Below, in pieces: positions 23,567-35,689 of a DNA stretch of 64,000 nucleotides. Under the pieces are notes generated by a model that made no database searches, was not told the origin of the DNA, and saw nothing but the letters and a program-made list of their open reading frames with translations. The translations under genes and the position numbers were made by a program. How positions within the stretch are numbered: the stretch's first letter is position 1; each line of letters begins with the position of its first letter. Source of the DNA: Phyto melanocephala (taxonomy: Eukaryota > Arthropoda > Insecta > Diptera > Rhinophoridae); contig OW799234.1 of assembly GCA_941918925.1 (NCBI GenBank), positions 95,397,978 to 95,461,977 of the forward strand, in the 5' to 3' direction.

Positions 23567-24647
23567 CACAGAAAAAATATTCCTTAAATTTTTTTAATTA
23601 AATGACTTTTTGAAGTGTTTTTAAATTCTAATTAAAATTTTATTTAATTTAATTAATTTTTTTAATTAATATAAGATACAAATTTTTATTTTAAATGAAA
23701 TTTTTTGAAAATTTGCTTTCGAAGGATAAATTTAATATTTGTTATCCAAGGAGCAGAATAATAAAAAATTCTGGGCAATCTACAAGAAATAGTTCTGGTA
23801 TATAATAAATATATCTTGTTTTAAATACAATAAATTGTTTCAGTTTCATTTTAGATGTTTCATGTATTCTGGTATATTTCTCAAGATTCTAATTTTAATA
23901 GGTAAGTCAGTAGTAGTCTACACTCTGATCAAGCTTTTTTACCAGTAAATATTCCATTATGTCTAGGTGATTGATGCTACCAATTATTTTTTTGAATTTC
24001 AACCAATCGAACGATGTAAACGTGGACCAAACTATCCTATTACATGTAACATAGTGAACGTTAAAGTGAGAGTTCTGTGTAAACAATTTAAGTATTCATT
24101 TATCTATTCCACAGATGACGGATGGCTAAAATTTCTCTTGTGGGGTTTTTAATGTCGTAGGTCTATGGAAATACGCTACAATCGACAAATGAATTTAAAA
24201 CCAATCCGGCGCTTGACATGGCGTAGTATGTGTACTTGTGGAACCCTACATCTTATATAAAATTGTTAGTAGATAAGTAATGAAATGTAATTAAAATTTA
24301 TGTTAAGAACAAATATTGAAAAAATTAATTTTTTCTTTTTGGGTAAATCTATTAAAAACAGTTTTAATAATATAAATTACTAATACAATAAATTCTTTAT
24401 TTATATAAATCGCTAATTTCAATTATAGGCATGATTCAATTAAATAAAATCATTTTTAAAAATTAGAAACGTTTTAATTAATTTTTCAATACTGTTTTAA
24501 TTGATATTTTTCGCAATATTTTTTCAATTACAACTATTAATTTTTATTTAATTAATAGTATCATTTTATGATTGGAGCAAAATTAAACATTTTTTTAATT
24601 AGTAGTATTAATTTCTTAATTGAAATTCATATTTATTTTTTTCTGTG
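23567..24647. mobile_element. CACAGAAAAA-ended element, copy 1
   Basis: It starts CACAGAAAAAATATTCCTTA and ends ATTTATTTTTTTCTGTG, with TA outside both ends. Subterminal AATTAA-rich arms and an interior block (GAGCAGAATAATAAAAAATT, TTTCAGTTTCATTTTAGATG) are shared with the copy at 38471-39458. No transposase was seen. A 61-codon frame at 23967 is incidental. Confidence 0.75.
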
Positions 24648-24725
24648 TATCACAATGGGATCATTATAATGGACCCAAGTGAGCTGCACAACAGCTGCCT
24701 GTTCTACCTGACCTAACCTAACGAA
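24648..24725 (+). repeat. Jockey-type retrotransposon 3' end remnant
   Basis: TCACAATGGGATCATTATAA, then CTACCTGACCTAACCTAACG, resembles the 3' untranslated end and CCTAA-type tail of Jockey-clade elements in flies. Removing the MITE at 23567-24647 with one TA joins CAGGTA to TCACAATGGG, as expected if the MITE landed inside this retroelement. Confidence 0.4.
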
Positions 24726-24777
24726 TGCCTACTAAATACTTTTTCAAGATAATTTCATTTTAATTATATACATAGCA

Positions 24778-25060
24778 CACAGAAAAAATTATTCATTGAA
24801 ATTATTTAATTAGTTGACTAATTGATTCTTAGATTCGAATTATATTTTTAATTAATTTAAAAAATTACGATTATAAACTTAATGAAGTGCTTTTTAAATT
24901 TTCGAACCGAGTGCGAAGCTTGGAAATAAATTTCCACCGAAAATTAACATTCTTATTTAAATAAATCTAGCTTCAAAATTTACGATATCAAAAGGTAAGG
25001 TTTTTGGGTAAATACATTTATTACAAACCACATTTCTTTTCTTAATTAAAACCTGAAACG
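24778..25060. mobile_element. CACAGAAAAA-ended element, partial copy
   Basis: CACAGAAAAAATTATTCATT and the following TTGACTAATTGATTCTTA match the left arm of the copy at 29726. The right end is missing, and the inner limit is approximate. Confidence 0.5.
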
Positions 25061-26495
25061 TTTAGTATTCCATACTATAAAATTGTTAAAATTTTTAAAA
25101 ATTTTTCTTAGACTTTAAACAGGTGCTTAAAGGGATGCATATTGTAGAAATTACAAACGGAAAGAAAAACTTAATACAGCAGTAAAAATTATACACATAT
25201 TTTTTTCTCAATAAATGTTACAATAGAGACATGTTTTAGTTTGTAATAGAACACTCGTGTGTGTATGTGTGTGTGTTGTACAGCCACGTATGTTATTTCT
25301 GAACATTTGAACAAATACATTTGCACAATACGCCCATTCAATAATTTTCGTGTATATTTACACACACACACAAAGCTCTTAACAAACATATCGATAAAAT
25401 TATGGTTTTACTTGTTTTCAATACAATTGTAGATCTTCACTAATTCAAACAGCACTCTCCCTCCAAAAAGACCAACAAAAAAGAAAACGACGAAATATTG
25501 TTATTACATTTCACTTCAGCTCCCCTGCCATACTTCATCACTTAAAATGACAAACCTGAAGCAGCAAAATCCCAGCAAAAAGCAAACACAGCACTCATCA
25601 GAGACAAGCAGTTGAAAAAGGCAAAACTAAGAAAAAATTCAACAAGTAATTGAATCTGTACGTGCTTGGATTTTCAATAAAGAAAATTTGTTACCCATTA
25701 TTTATGGCATGTTATCCTTTATTATGAATCCTATTAGTGGTATTACTTTATGGATTATTATTATTATTACGACTACTGTCTGTATATTTCGATTTCAAAT
25801 ATAGCCATGCACACTCATTCACCAACATACACACACATCCAGCCTTAAGGACTTTATTATTACTTCAGACATTATATGGAGTCCTTTGGTTGTATATAAA
25901 TATTAGCAAATACATAGTAGCAACATGAACTGGAGTGTTTTTTTCCAATAGACATTTTAGATTTGATTTGGTTTGTCTATAGAAACAAATTAAGAGGAAT
26001 TATATTTTGTGCTCTTTGTCGTTTTGTGTGTTTGTGTACAAGTGCGTGTGTGTGTGTGAAAGTATGTGTTGCTAAACAAATTGTTTGAATTGTATTTAAA
26101 TTAAGGAAGATTAGTGTTGATTTGTTTTATTTATAAAGACTATAAACTGTTCAAATTGTCTGTACTAAATGCATTTATTAATAAAATTTTAAATATTTGT
26201 TTAAATTATAAACATTTTATATCTTTTTATATCTTTAAACTACATAATATAAGGAGTGAGACCAAAAAAATCTTAACATAGATAAAATTCAATAATTTGG
26301 AAACTGTTGACTTTAGAGTTTTATTTTTTTTTTTTTCATTTAATCGATATTGTATTACAGACCACAGGAAACTATTACCTGTATAGATATAACTACTACT
26401 CATGAATTTGTGGGCCTTTTGCTAAAAACCTTCCATTAGAGGTTTTTTTATTGTTTCAGTAACTTTTTTGGGACAGTTTAACAACTATCTCTTTT
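25061..26495. other. AT-rich stretch with CA/TG microsatellites
   Basis: Short (TG)n/(CA)n runs lie near 25259-25275, 25360-25372 and 26044-26058. Open frames of about 65 codons at 25189 and 25737 have no domain. No gene was seen. Confidence 0.5.
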
Positions 26496-28243
26496 TATAC
26501 CCGCCACCAAAAAAATGGTGGGGGTATATTCATTTTGTCATTCTGTTTGTAACACATCGAACTATTCATTTTAGACCCCATGAAGTACATATATTCTGAA
26601 TCGGGGTTTGATTTTATGACGATCTAGCTATGTCCGTCCGTCTGTCCGTCTGTTGAAAGCACGATAGAGGTCGCACCGAAAAAGCTAGGGGGCTCAAATT
26701 TTGCAGGAATCTTTCTTATAGACAAGGTTTGTTTGGTAAATGGGCTAAATCAGATTATTAGGAAGAGAGTTATAGCCCGAAAAGCAAGAGTAGGTCGAAA
26801 AAACCGTGTCCTTCAAACATCGAACAAAATAGAATTGTGTCCAAACGCATTAACGTAGACTCATGAAACTTCGAATATATATTTTCTGAGTGAAAACATT
26901 ATTTTTCCCCGAAAATTATTTAAATCTATGCATTAGGAAGGGAATTATCGATCAAAATGTACGAAAATTTATACCGCGCAGTGTATTTTTCGGTATATTT
27001 AAAAACAAAAACGTCATAAAAGGAACAAAATTGGATATACGACTCTGAAATTTTGCACACTTTGTTTTTTGGTGAGACGCTTTTTTTTACTGAAAATGAA
27101 TGTGCCACGCCCACTTTTACGCCCACTTCCCATATAACGTTTTACCTAAAATTCATATAATTTCTCTATTAATAAAGATTTTGGAATAATAAAGGACTAT
27201 ATTGAAACACCTAAGTTGTGCTCATTCGCAAAAATATTGGCCAAAATTGAGGTATGATGATCAAATTTGCTACGTATATCCTTCTAATCAATGTAATTGT
27301 TGTGCCAAAAAGCTTAGGTAACATGTAATTTCTCTATTGACAAAGTTTTTGGGAAAATAAAGGACTATATTGAAATATCTAAGTTTTTTTAGCAGAAACT
27401 TAATGACACGCCTACTTTAACGCCCACTTTCATTGAAAGACTACATTTACAAAAGCATTTTAGTAGCATATCGAAGTTATAAAGGGGGGTTAAATTTTAA
27501 GGGCCGATGTTGAATTTAAATAAAAGACAAATTATTTAGGAAATTATTATTATTTCTTTTTATAATGATAATATTTGTATGGTTTAATTATGTATTTAAC
27601 AAAATATCGGCCAAATGGCCCCCCCATCCTTGGCGCCACTCCTCTATCTGATGGTCCAAATTTTCAATGACAATGTTGATGCTCAATTGTTGGGCATGAT
27701 GATGAGGCGAGGTTGACTGCTCTTTTGCCACACTATCGCAAAACCCAGCAGTGGTTCCCATTTAACGAACTAAGAAGGCATTCACAGATTTTCTAACATT
27801 TTATACAGACCTGTTTTGCAGAAATTTAAATATTTTTTACAATTCTCCCGATTGTGGACGAATTTGGACGATTATGTTGATCAAAAGAATTACGAAGTGC
27901 ACAAAATGCATTTTGATTTAAACGCCCATTTTTATAAAAAACCCGAATAACTTTAAAGCGTTGCCCATTTGCGTATCTTTCCACGGATCAAATTGAGTAA
28001 GTTTGAGATTGAAAAATGTCAACTGAAATGTAGAAAACAAATTTAAAGACTAGGTGTAGTTCACCTTCAAAATGGGCCCTTAAAATTTAACCACCCTCTA
28101 CAAAGAAAGTGATACATATTTTATTATAAAGAGATTATTCTATAGCGATTAACAAAATACTAAATATTGTGCTTTAAATGTACACAAAATTGGTGGTGGG
28201 TATAAAAGATTCGGCACAGCCGAATATAGTGCTCTTACTTGTT
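26496..28243 (-). mobile_element. Helentron (DINE-1-like) repeat carrying a nested MITE
   Basis: It starts with a hairpin, TATACCCGCCACCA through TGGTGGGGGTATA. It contains GTCCGTCCGTCTGTCCGTCT and GTGCCACGCCCACTTTTACG. It ends with GGTGGTGGGTATAAAAG, the hairpin TTCGGCACAGCCGAA and CTTACTTGTT. These are the hallmarks of non-autonomous Helentrons of flies. The copy at 45644-48811 is nearly the same over most of its length. No replicase was seen. Confidence 0.8.
27482..28098 (-). mobile_element. Mariner-ended MITE nested in the Helentron
   Basis: AAGGGGGGTTAAATTTTAAG at the left is inverted against CTTAAAATTTAACCACCCTC at the right, with TA outside. On the minus strand, WGGHLADILLNT near 27640 matches the C-terminal SRGGHLxDIIFHT of DD41D-type transposases. 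It is therefore probably an internally deleted mariner of yet another lineage. The same element sits at the same position in the copy at 45644. Confidence 0.7.
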
Positions 28244-28893
28244 AAAATCTAACATATACTAGGACACCATTTTTGTGCTACTAAATTTTCTTTTTACAAG
28301 ATATCTCAACATATCTCAGCTGGTCTAAGCTCAGAAAAATTTGAAAGATTGACCAATCTTAGTACAAAAAGTATATTATTGTTTTGGTTCTACTCCAAAG
28401 GTTTTTTACCAATATATGCCAGATCAGACCAAAAATATATAAACACATTGTGCTCTTTTTTTGTAAAAAATTGCTATAGGTATATTTTGGTATATATAAA
28501 GACTAATGTAACAAATGACTTGCTTGTATAGCTTGCCATAACAAGAATATTGTAGAAAATTATGTCTGTTTTCGGATTTTAAACTTATCTTCAACATTTT
28601 CTGAAGCACTAACAGCATACAAATTTTGACCCGGAAGCTGCAAAAAATCGCCTGTAAAAACGTTTTCCTGTCCATTATACAATACAAGTATTTTTGTGCT
28701 AACCGATATGCGGTTTGTGTATTTAATCCACCTTACAAACCTTCTGACCTTCTTACATCTATAAAACGCATACACAATTGAGAGTATCATGTTCAAAAAA
28801 TAACACATTTTCACTGCTTATATTTAAGGTCAGTATGCAGTTCTAATTTTTTTGAAACTTACGTCATCTATTTTTTTATGATTATGGTACAGC
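28244..28893. other. No gene seen
   Basis: Frames of 60-87 codons at 28349, 28424 and 28560 have no recognisable domain. Confidence 0.5.
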
Positions 28894-28896
28894 TAA

Positions 28897-29216
28897 GGCA
28901 GCTAATACACGGCATGTTATTTACATTTGACTTTAAAATTTATAAGACATATGTAAATCTACATATGTACATGTCTGTCAAAATTGTACTTTTACAGGCA
29001 ACCGACTGCTTTACAGCAGTTGAAATTTCTGCCAACGCATTTGTCATATGTTTCGACAGAAGAAAATAGAGTGCGCTCTAATTGAAATTTTGTCAGATGT
29101 CTCAACACATGTTTTTCACAGAGGTAAATTTTTAACGGTAACACAAGACATGTTCGTATTTAGCAGTGTGGAATTTGTCAAGTCAGATGTGAAAAACATG
29201 CCGTGTATTAGCTGCT
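28897..29216. mobile_element. PIF/Harbinger-type MITE
   Basis: GGCAGCTAATACACGGCATG at the left is inverted against CATGCCGTGTATTAGCTGCT at the right. The match continues for about 37 bases (TTATTTACATTTGACTT). TAA flanks both ends, fitting the 3-bp TWA duplication of PIF/Harbinger. The two small open frames that span it (28878, 29048) are products of the repeat and are not genes. Confidence 0.75.
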
Positions 29217-29399
29217 TAATGAGGCAAAATCATTAGAGCCAAAACAGCTGTTATATCATTATAATTTTTAAAATATTTATATAAAACAATGTTCTTTAAT
29301 TTTCTTGTATTAAGTTTATAAACTTAATTGTTGATAAAACCGGTTTACCTTAATCGTTGTACGATGTTGCTAATTTTATTTTAACTTTGTTAGGAATAA

Positions 29400-29530
29400 C
29401 TTTTTTTCGATAGTATTGATAGCGGAAAACACATCGATAGTCTGTTGAAAATAAAACTAGCAAAAGTACTATCGATTGTTTTGCAGTACCATTTTACTCA
29501 GTCATATAAAAACTATCGAACGAAGGGATC
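29400..29530. promoter_or_regulatory. Cluster of CTATCGA/ATCGATAG motifs
   Basis: Four motifs close to the Drosophila DRE site TATCGATA lie within about 110 bases: TCGATAGT near 29408, ATCGATAGT near 29442, CTATCGAT near 29469 and CTATCGA near 29513. A TATAAAAA follows at about 29506. Such clusters mark some fly promoters. No coding exon was seen downstream, so the role is unproven. Confidence 0.3.
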
Positions 29531-30335
29531 GTACGCCGCTTGTTTTCTTTTTGTTTTTTTTTTACACTTAACAAAACAAATGAGCTTTTAGGATTGATGT
29601 TTTTTTACACTTGTTTACTTAATATTTATTTTTAAAATATAATGTTTGGTATTAAATAATATCGTCTTGTATTATTTCCAAGAAATTATTGTGTATTAAA
29701 AGAGACAAAAATTATTTAAAATACACACAGAAAAAATTATGGTTAAAATTTTTTTAATTAATTGACTAATTGATTTATTCTTAAATTTGAATAATATTTC
29801 TAATTAATTTAAATATTTATTTTGTTTTTTTTGATATTAAATTTTTTTTTTTTTTTTTTAGAGATTTTTGTCACTTGAAAAAATTGAAAAAATTTATTTT
29901 GAAGGAAAGGTTTAATAAAATTTTGATAAATTATGTGAAACTGGGAGCTTAGGACTTGAAAAAATGATCAACCAGCAAATTAAAAACCCCGTAAGTACAT
30001 ATTTTATATTAAGCTAAAAAACAGACTTTGATCCTAATAAATATCATAGAGAGCTTGAACTTTATTGCAGGCGGGAATGAAGTCAATATTCTTTGCAGCC
30101 TGATATATTCTAATGGATTCTTACTTAAATATGTAAGTAATTATAAAATTCTTTCCATTCGTTTGATCGAAATTTTTTAAGCGTAAATTTTCTTTGTAAT
30201 TAGGTATAGGATGAACCCTTTTTACTTCTGAAAATATGATGTTTTATTATGCAACCAGTTCCTAAATATGTATGTTGTATGTATTTTTATGCTTTGTCTT
30301 TTTGTATGTTAGAAATATGTATGTTAAAAATAAAT

Positions 30336-30343
30336 ATATATAT

Positions 30344-30376
<33 letters not shown>
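30336..30376. repeat. (TA)n/(CA)n microsatellite
   Basis: Alternating TATATA with ACACACATAC. The 101-codon open frame from 30272 that runs through it is low complexity and is rejected as a gene. Confidence 0.8.
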
Positions 30377-30555
30377 AAACTTTTGTATTTTTCTAGTCCT
30401 TTTATTTTTTTATTTATTTATTTTATTATTAATACAAAAAATACCTTATTTCAATTAATCCAAATTAAGATTACATTAAAATCATTTTTCAAAATTCTAG
30501 GAATTTTAATTAATTCTTCAATACTGTTTAAATTGATATTTTTCGCGATATATTT

Positions 30556-31136
30556 TCAATTAATTAAATTAAATTAAATTAAATTAAATTAAATTAAATT
30601 AAATTAAATTAAATTAAATTAAATTAAATTAAATTAAATTAAATTAAATTAAATTAAATTAAATTAAATTAAATTAAATTAAATTAAATTAAATTAAATT
30701 AAATTAAATTAAATTAAATTAAATTAAATTAAATTAAATTAAATTAAATTAAATTAAATTAAATTAAATTAAATTAAATTAAATTAAATTAAATTAAATT
30801 AAATTAAATTAAATTAAATTAAATTAAATTAAATTAAATTAAATTAAATTAAATTAAATTAAATTAAATTAAATTAAATTAAATTAAATTAAATTAAATT
30901 AAATTAAATTAAATTAAATTAAATTAAATTAAATTAAATTAAATTAAATTAAATTAAATTAAATTAAATTAAATTAAATTAAATTAAATTAAATTAAATT
31001 AAATTAAATTAAATTAAATTAAATTAAATTAAATTAAATTATATTAAATTAAATTAAATTAAATTAAATTAAATTAAATTAAATTTAATTTAATTAAATT
31101 AAATTAAATTAAATTAAATTAAATTAAATTAAATTA
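30556..31136. repeat. (AAATT)n pentanucleotide array, about 115 units
   Basis: A nearly perfect tandem array of AAATT. It is interrupted by a TATATT variant near 31041 and by shifted units after 31080. It is by far the longest microsatellite in the window. Confidence 0.95.
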
Positions 31137-31255
31137 ATTAAATTTTCATTTTATTTTTAGTATCACTTTGATGATTGGAGCAAAATCAAATAAAATTTTA
31201 ATTAACAGTATTGTATTAATTTCTTAATTGAAATTCATATTTATTTTCTACTGTG

Positions 31256-32538
31256 TATAAAAACATTTTTATAAAAAATTGTTAAACTATTTTAATCGAA
31301 CAACTGTTCTTAAAAATAAATTAATTAATTTAACAGTTGCTATAAACAAAAAAACCTAGTTAGAACTTGTAAGTGTGTTAGCCTTTATCCTTAATTAAAT
31401 AGCCTTTCCTTGTATTCAACTTTAATTAAATTATATTGAAATATTTAATTAAATTTACCTACAAGTCAAAGTGCATATATTAATGAGAATTCTAAAAATA
31501 ATCTTAATAATGGATGCCATTAATGTAAATCCTGTGGGCTCAGCATTAATACAATTAACAATCTTTTAATTTTATTACCCGCAGTCATCTTAAGTTAACC
31601 AGTGTTATTTTTTTCCGAACATATTTAAATTATGTAAATTAAAAATTCAAATAAGCTCTTAAAACTCAATCCAGAATTTTTCACTGTAAAATTACCTTCA
31701 GTCGCAAATAAATGAAGCGCCACTGAATGAAGCTCACTTGTGGTTGGCATTGCGAGTCATTCAGTTGCTCTTACACTTACATTCGGCCATTAATCCATCC
31801 CCCATTTGAAAATATAATTTTCACTTAATTTGCCATAATGAAATCTTTGTTTTTTTTATGACCAGCAACCAGGCAGAGAACTTGCCTGAAAAAATTAACA
31901 TATTTTAACCATTTACTTAAGTCTCAAGTATTTGCATAAATTTAAACAAAATAATTTTTGTGTTGCTTGTTTATTTTAGTGTGTATTTTTGCTGTGTTAA
32001 AACAAACACTAAAACTTGACCGCAAATTGTTAATATTTGTTTAACGTTGTTATTGTTGTTCATGCATTCCTTTACGTTTTGTGGTGTCTTTATAGTTGAA
32101 ATATTACAAACAGAGCCTGTTTTAAAATAGAGCGGTACAATTAAAGTGTTGGTGCAATAATTATTATAAAAAGCTTAAGTTCTTATATAAATTTTTTAAG
32201 ACAAAGTTCTTGTTTACGATATATGGAATCGTCCTAGGGTATCCTGAGTAATTTAATAATGAAATTCAGTGATCTGGACTCCTGAACTGATAGTTCTTTG
32301 CTTCACTTATATTTTCGTTTCATGCACCGAATCAGCCAAGAATAAAGAGCTCGATTGTCACTGCCATTTTCCCATAACGGAAATCAGGCCTTACTTTTCA
32401 TCTGGCTTCAGGAGTTTTGAGTCCTACTCTCGCATTTGTTAACTGCGTGACGTAGGTTAACTGCTCCGAATTACATTTATCCGGGGTCTCAATTAACAAT
32501 AGGCAAAACTTAAGCTAAAATATGAAAAATATTTGGAT
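31256..32538. other. No gene seen
   Basis: AT-rich sequence, with a less AT-rich part at 32220-32500 that was not recognised. Confidence 0.5.
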
Positions 32539-33388
32539 GATTGGTGGACTACCAAACAAAACTCATTTTGGATACACGTAAATTGTTGGCCATTTTAAAA
32601 TGCACTAAAACAAAATAGTTTGAAATTTTTCCAAATATATCTATTTTTGTGAAGTACAATTCCGGTTAGAAATTGATTACCTTTTTATTCATATGGCTGC
32701 CGCGGCTGGCCTCAAAGTAACCCATTTAAACGGACCAATTTTCGATAAATTTTTCGAGCGTATGAGATTGTATCTCTGCAACGGCATCACGAAGGTTGGC
32801 CTTCAAATGCTAAATTGTCTCTGGTTGGGCTGCATAATATTCCTCTTTGACGGCTCTTCACAGAAAACAGTCGAACAGTGTTAAATCGCAGCTTCTTGGC
32901 GGCAAATTGACAGCACCCCTTCGGCCAATTAAACGATCATCAAACGTTGTACGTAATAAATCAATTTTTGCATGAGGTGTGTGGCAAGTTGTACGTGCCA
33001 TGCTATTAAAAGTAGACATCGTTCCCATTAATACCATGAAGAGTAGGCACAAAGAAACTAATTACCCAATAATGCCTCCGCTCAACAAGCCGCACTTGTA
33101 GTGGGTACACTGGCTTGTGTAAGACCACATTTGGGTTTTCTGGGCCCCAAATACGCCAATTTTGCTTATTAACATACCCACTAAGATGAAAATGAAAATT
33201 AACTGAAAAGATAATTCTTTCCATTTGCAATTTCCGGCCAATTGTCTTTGTTTTGGAAATAAATTTCCAATAAACCTCAACGTTGCTGAAACATAAATCG
33301 ATTCATTTCGTTCACTGGAGATATTATAGTGATCAATGCAAGATTTGAAATAACCTCTGGTTCAAATTCAAAACGATGGCCTACCCTT
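32539..33388 (-). mobile_element. DD41D mariner-like element, diverged copy
   Basis: The 5' end at 33375-33388 (GATGGCCTACCCTT) resembles the TIR of the element at 274, and TA follows at 33389. The 3' end is less clear: GGTGGACTACCAAA near 32543 aligns with GGGTCCGCCAAA of the related copy. Inside is a broken transposase that lacks most of the N-terminal domain. Confidence 0.65.
32674..33290 (-). pseudogene. Mariner (DD41D) transposase pseudogene
   Basis: On the minus strand the order is FSVNFHFHLSGYVNKQNW (the first catalytic Asp is lost, since FSDEAHF has become FSVNFHF), then RIWGPENPNVVLHKPVYP, then ERRHYWVISFF. A gap follows. Next comes MARTTCHTPHAKIDLL with the second-Asp residue lost, then PPRSCDLTLFDCFL with the third Asp at about 32876. 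The C-terminus ENWSV, a stop, then MGYFEASRGSHM is still readable near 32690. Two frameshifts and several stops are present. It is dead. Confidence 0.8.
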
Positions 33389-33390
33389 TA

Positions 33391-34446
33391 TAAAAGAAAC
33401 CGTTGGCGGGAATTCCGGCTTCATTACCGGACTTACTAGAGGAGGCTATAAAGGCAGATATCGTAACTATAATTGACGATATAACCAAATAATTCTTCCA
33501 TCTCAAACGTTAACTTTGGCGGTACGAAAACATATATATTAAAAATTTGTCCTTCACTTGTGGAAAAGATATTATTATTTTGGCAGCGTAGAAACCGTTT
33601 TCATGTCACCATAATCCAACCGACTATACCGCGATAAAGTATATTGTATTGTACAATTTCAGTAACATGTTTTAATACTTGCGATAATCAGCGTTTTGTA
33701 TGTTAAATTTTAGAGCATGACATATTTTCTCCTCCGTGCTTTCAGGCTTATTAAAATGCTTACAAAAAATCCAATTAACTGTAAAGTGTTTTATAACATT
33801 TATATTAAAATGTTGAAAACATTTTCCATTTTTTTTTTTTTATTACGTTTCAAACAAGAAACACAGATTATGGCTACAAAAAAGGCTAAACAGCTGATGT
33901 CCTTTTTGTGATAAGCATTTGTGGCATACTTGGCATAACAAAATGTAAAAATACGACAGGATTAGCTGTCATTTAACACCTGCGTTTTTTTTACACATTT
34001 TTAGGGCTTAAAAGAAAATTTGCCTTTTATTGTAAATATTTTCTTTTTTTCCGTAGCCTTTATTTTTATGGCGGTTTAGATTTGACCTTTGATAGTGTAA
34101 ACACAATGTTCCTACATAAAAGTGAAACACAGCTAAATGACAAGGGATTTAATGTAGCGAAAAGGAAAAATTAAAATGTTTCCTTTTATTTATTTATTTA
34201 TTTATTTTTTCTTCTTTAATAATGCATATTGTTTTATATACCACAGACATATGTAGTGTTTCAAAACCACATATGCGGCGTATTGAAGAATAATTTTCTT
34301 ATTTATAAAATCTGTAATAATTAATTAAACATTAGTATCATTTTAATAAAAATAAGCATTTTTAAAGAGTTCAGTTTAATTTTCTTCTTAGCTTGTCAAC
34401 TGATTTGGATCAAAGATATACATTTGTAATTATAGATGTGTTCAAT
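33391..34446. other. No gene seen; (TTTA)n run near 34188
   Basis: A 64-codon frame at 33717 has no domain. A short TTTA repeat lies at about 34186-34206. Confidence 0.5.
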
Positions 34447-34705
34447 ATATATCTGTGGCTTGGAGCTAAAAGGGCCAATGTCAAAATATTTACTTTTGAG
34501 AAAATTGGAATTGAACATTAACTTTTTTAGGTGTTTTCATAGTTAAATTGGCCAGTATTTTATTTATGAAGCTGTTCTGGGTTAAGTATGACTTTAGCTG
34601 TTTTACCATCATGAAATAGAGCAAGAAAACAAATCTAATGCAATGATTAACTCAAAACAGCAAAAAAGTGACATTCGCCCTATTAGCTCCAAGCCACAGA
34701 TATAT
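34447..34705. mobile_element. Short MITE with 37-bp inverted repeats
   Basis: ATATATCTGTGGCTTGGAGC at the left is inverted against GCTCCAAGCCACAGATATAT at the right. Similarity continues through AAAAGGGCCAATGTCA with two or three differences. The 259-bp element has no coding sequence. The flanks are AT-rich, so the target duplication cannot be read. Confidence 0.75.
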
Positions 34706-35689
34706 GTAAATTAGTGAATTTTTCTTATGTAAACATAATTAGTATATTTTTGAGATGTCCTATGTCATTACGACGAACACCTTGTTAATATATCAAAAAA
34801 AATTTTTCACACTGATAATCTATAAAAGGCAGTGATTGGCTTAATACGGAAACTAATTTAATCTATTTGAAACTTCTTATTATTAAAACAAAGTAACAGA
34901 TATTTATTTATTTATTTTTAAAAGTAGATCGTATGGCGATCCTTAAAAGGTCAAGGCAGTGATTTTTTAGTATCAGCATACAAAAATCATTGTTAAGTGT
35001 CTTCAAAATCACTCCAAACAATATTAAGATTGAAACAATCAACAGAATAGTCTGGTTCACTGTTAGTAACAAATTATTTATTCAATTTACTACATCGCTA
35101 ATTTACTTCTGTAGTGTCATAACTCAAAATTTACACATTTAAAAGAAAGTTTTAGGAAATATTGCTCAGATTAAAATACTAATGTTTACAATGCTTTTTC
35201 TAAAATGACTAATGCGTAGACACAGTCGTTTTTTGTCATTAAACTAGTAATTTAAAAATTAAGATTTTATCTCCCACCAACAAGATTTTTCAATTTTGAA
35301 GTCAGTGCAGACTTCATTCCTTATCCGTTTTGCACCCACTGAAACGCTTAAAATGGTTGCATACAAAAGCTTATTATTATAGCATTTGAGGAAGGAACAC
35401 TAATTTATTTTAGTATAAATTTTTTCTAATATTTCTCCCCTACTTTTTGCTACCATTTTCATCAGCAAGTAAGAGGAACGCATATTTAAGCTGTTCTCAG
35501 TAGGGATGAAACAAGTGCTTTTTAATTGCAAAAAAGATTCCTACAAAGTGGTCGCATACAAAAGTTATGCCTCCGCGAACGCCGTTGAAAGCAGATAAAC
35601 GCTAAGAAGGCAATTCAAGACACAGTTCTTGATGAAAAAAAAATGGAGTGGGAAGTGACAAAAAAATAACAAAAACACTAAGGTCGGGA
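34706..35689. other. No gene seen
   Basis: AT-rich sequence with nothing recognised. A few less AT-rich patches occur after 35270. Confidence 0.5.

Larger units (their letters stand above)
29726..31255. mobile_element. CACAGAAAAA-ended element, copy 2, expanded by a microsatellite
   Basis: It starts CACAGAAAAAATTATGGTTA and ends ATTTATTTTCTACTGTG. Its arms match copies 1 and 3. The site that reads CAATTA..ACTATTAATTTTCA in the other copies holds a 0.58-kb (AAATT)n array. Part of the interior (around 29940-30120) is not shared with the others. Confidence 0.7.

Noticed and set aside
28878..29236. Two overlapping 62-63-codon open frames
   Set aside because: They coincide with the two inverted arms of the Harbinger-type MITE, so they are by-products of the repeat.
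30272..30577. 101-codon open frame rich in Tyr/Ile/Phe
   Set aside because: Low-complexity translation across TA/CA microsatellites and the start of the AAATT array.
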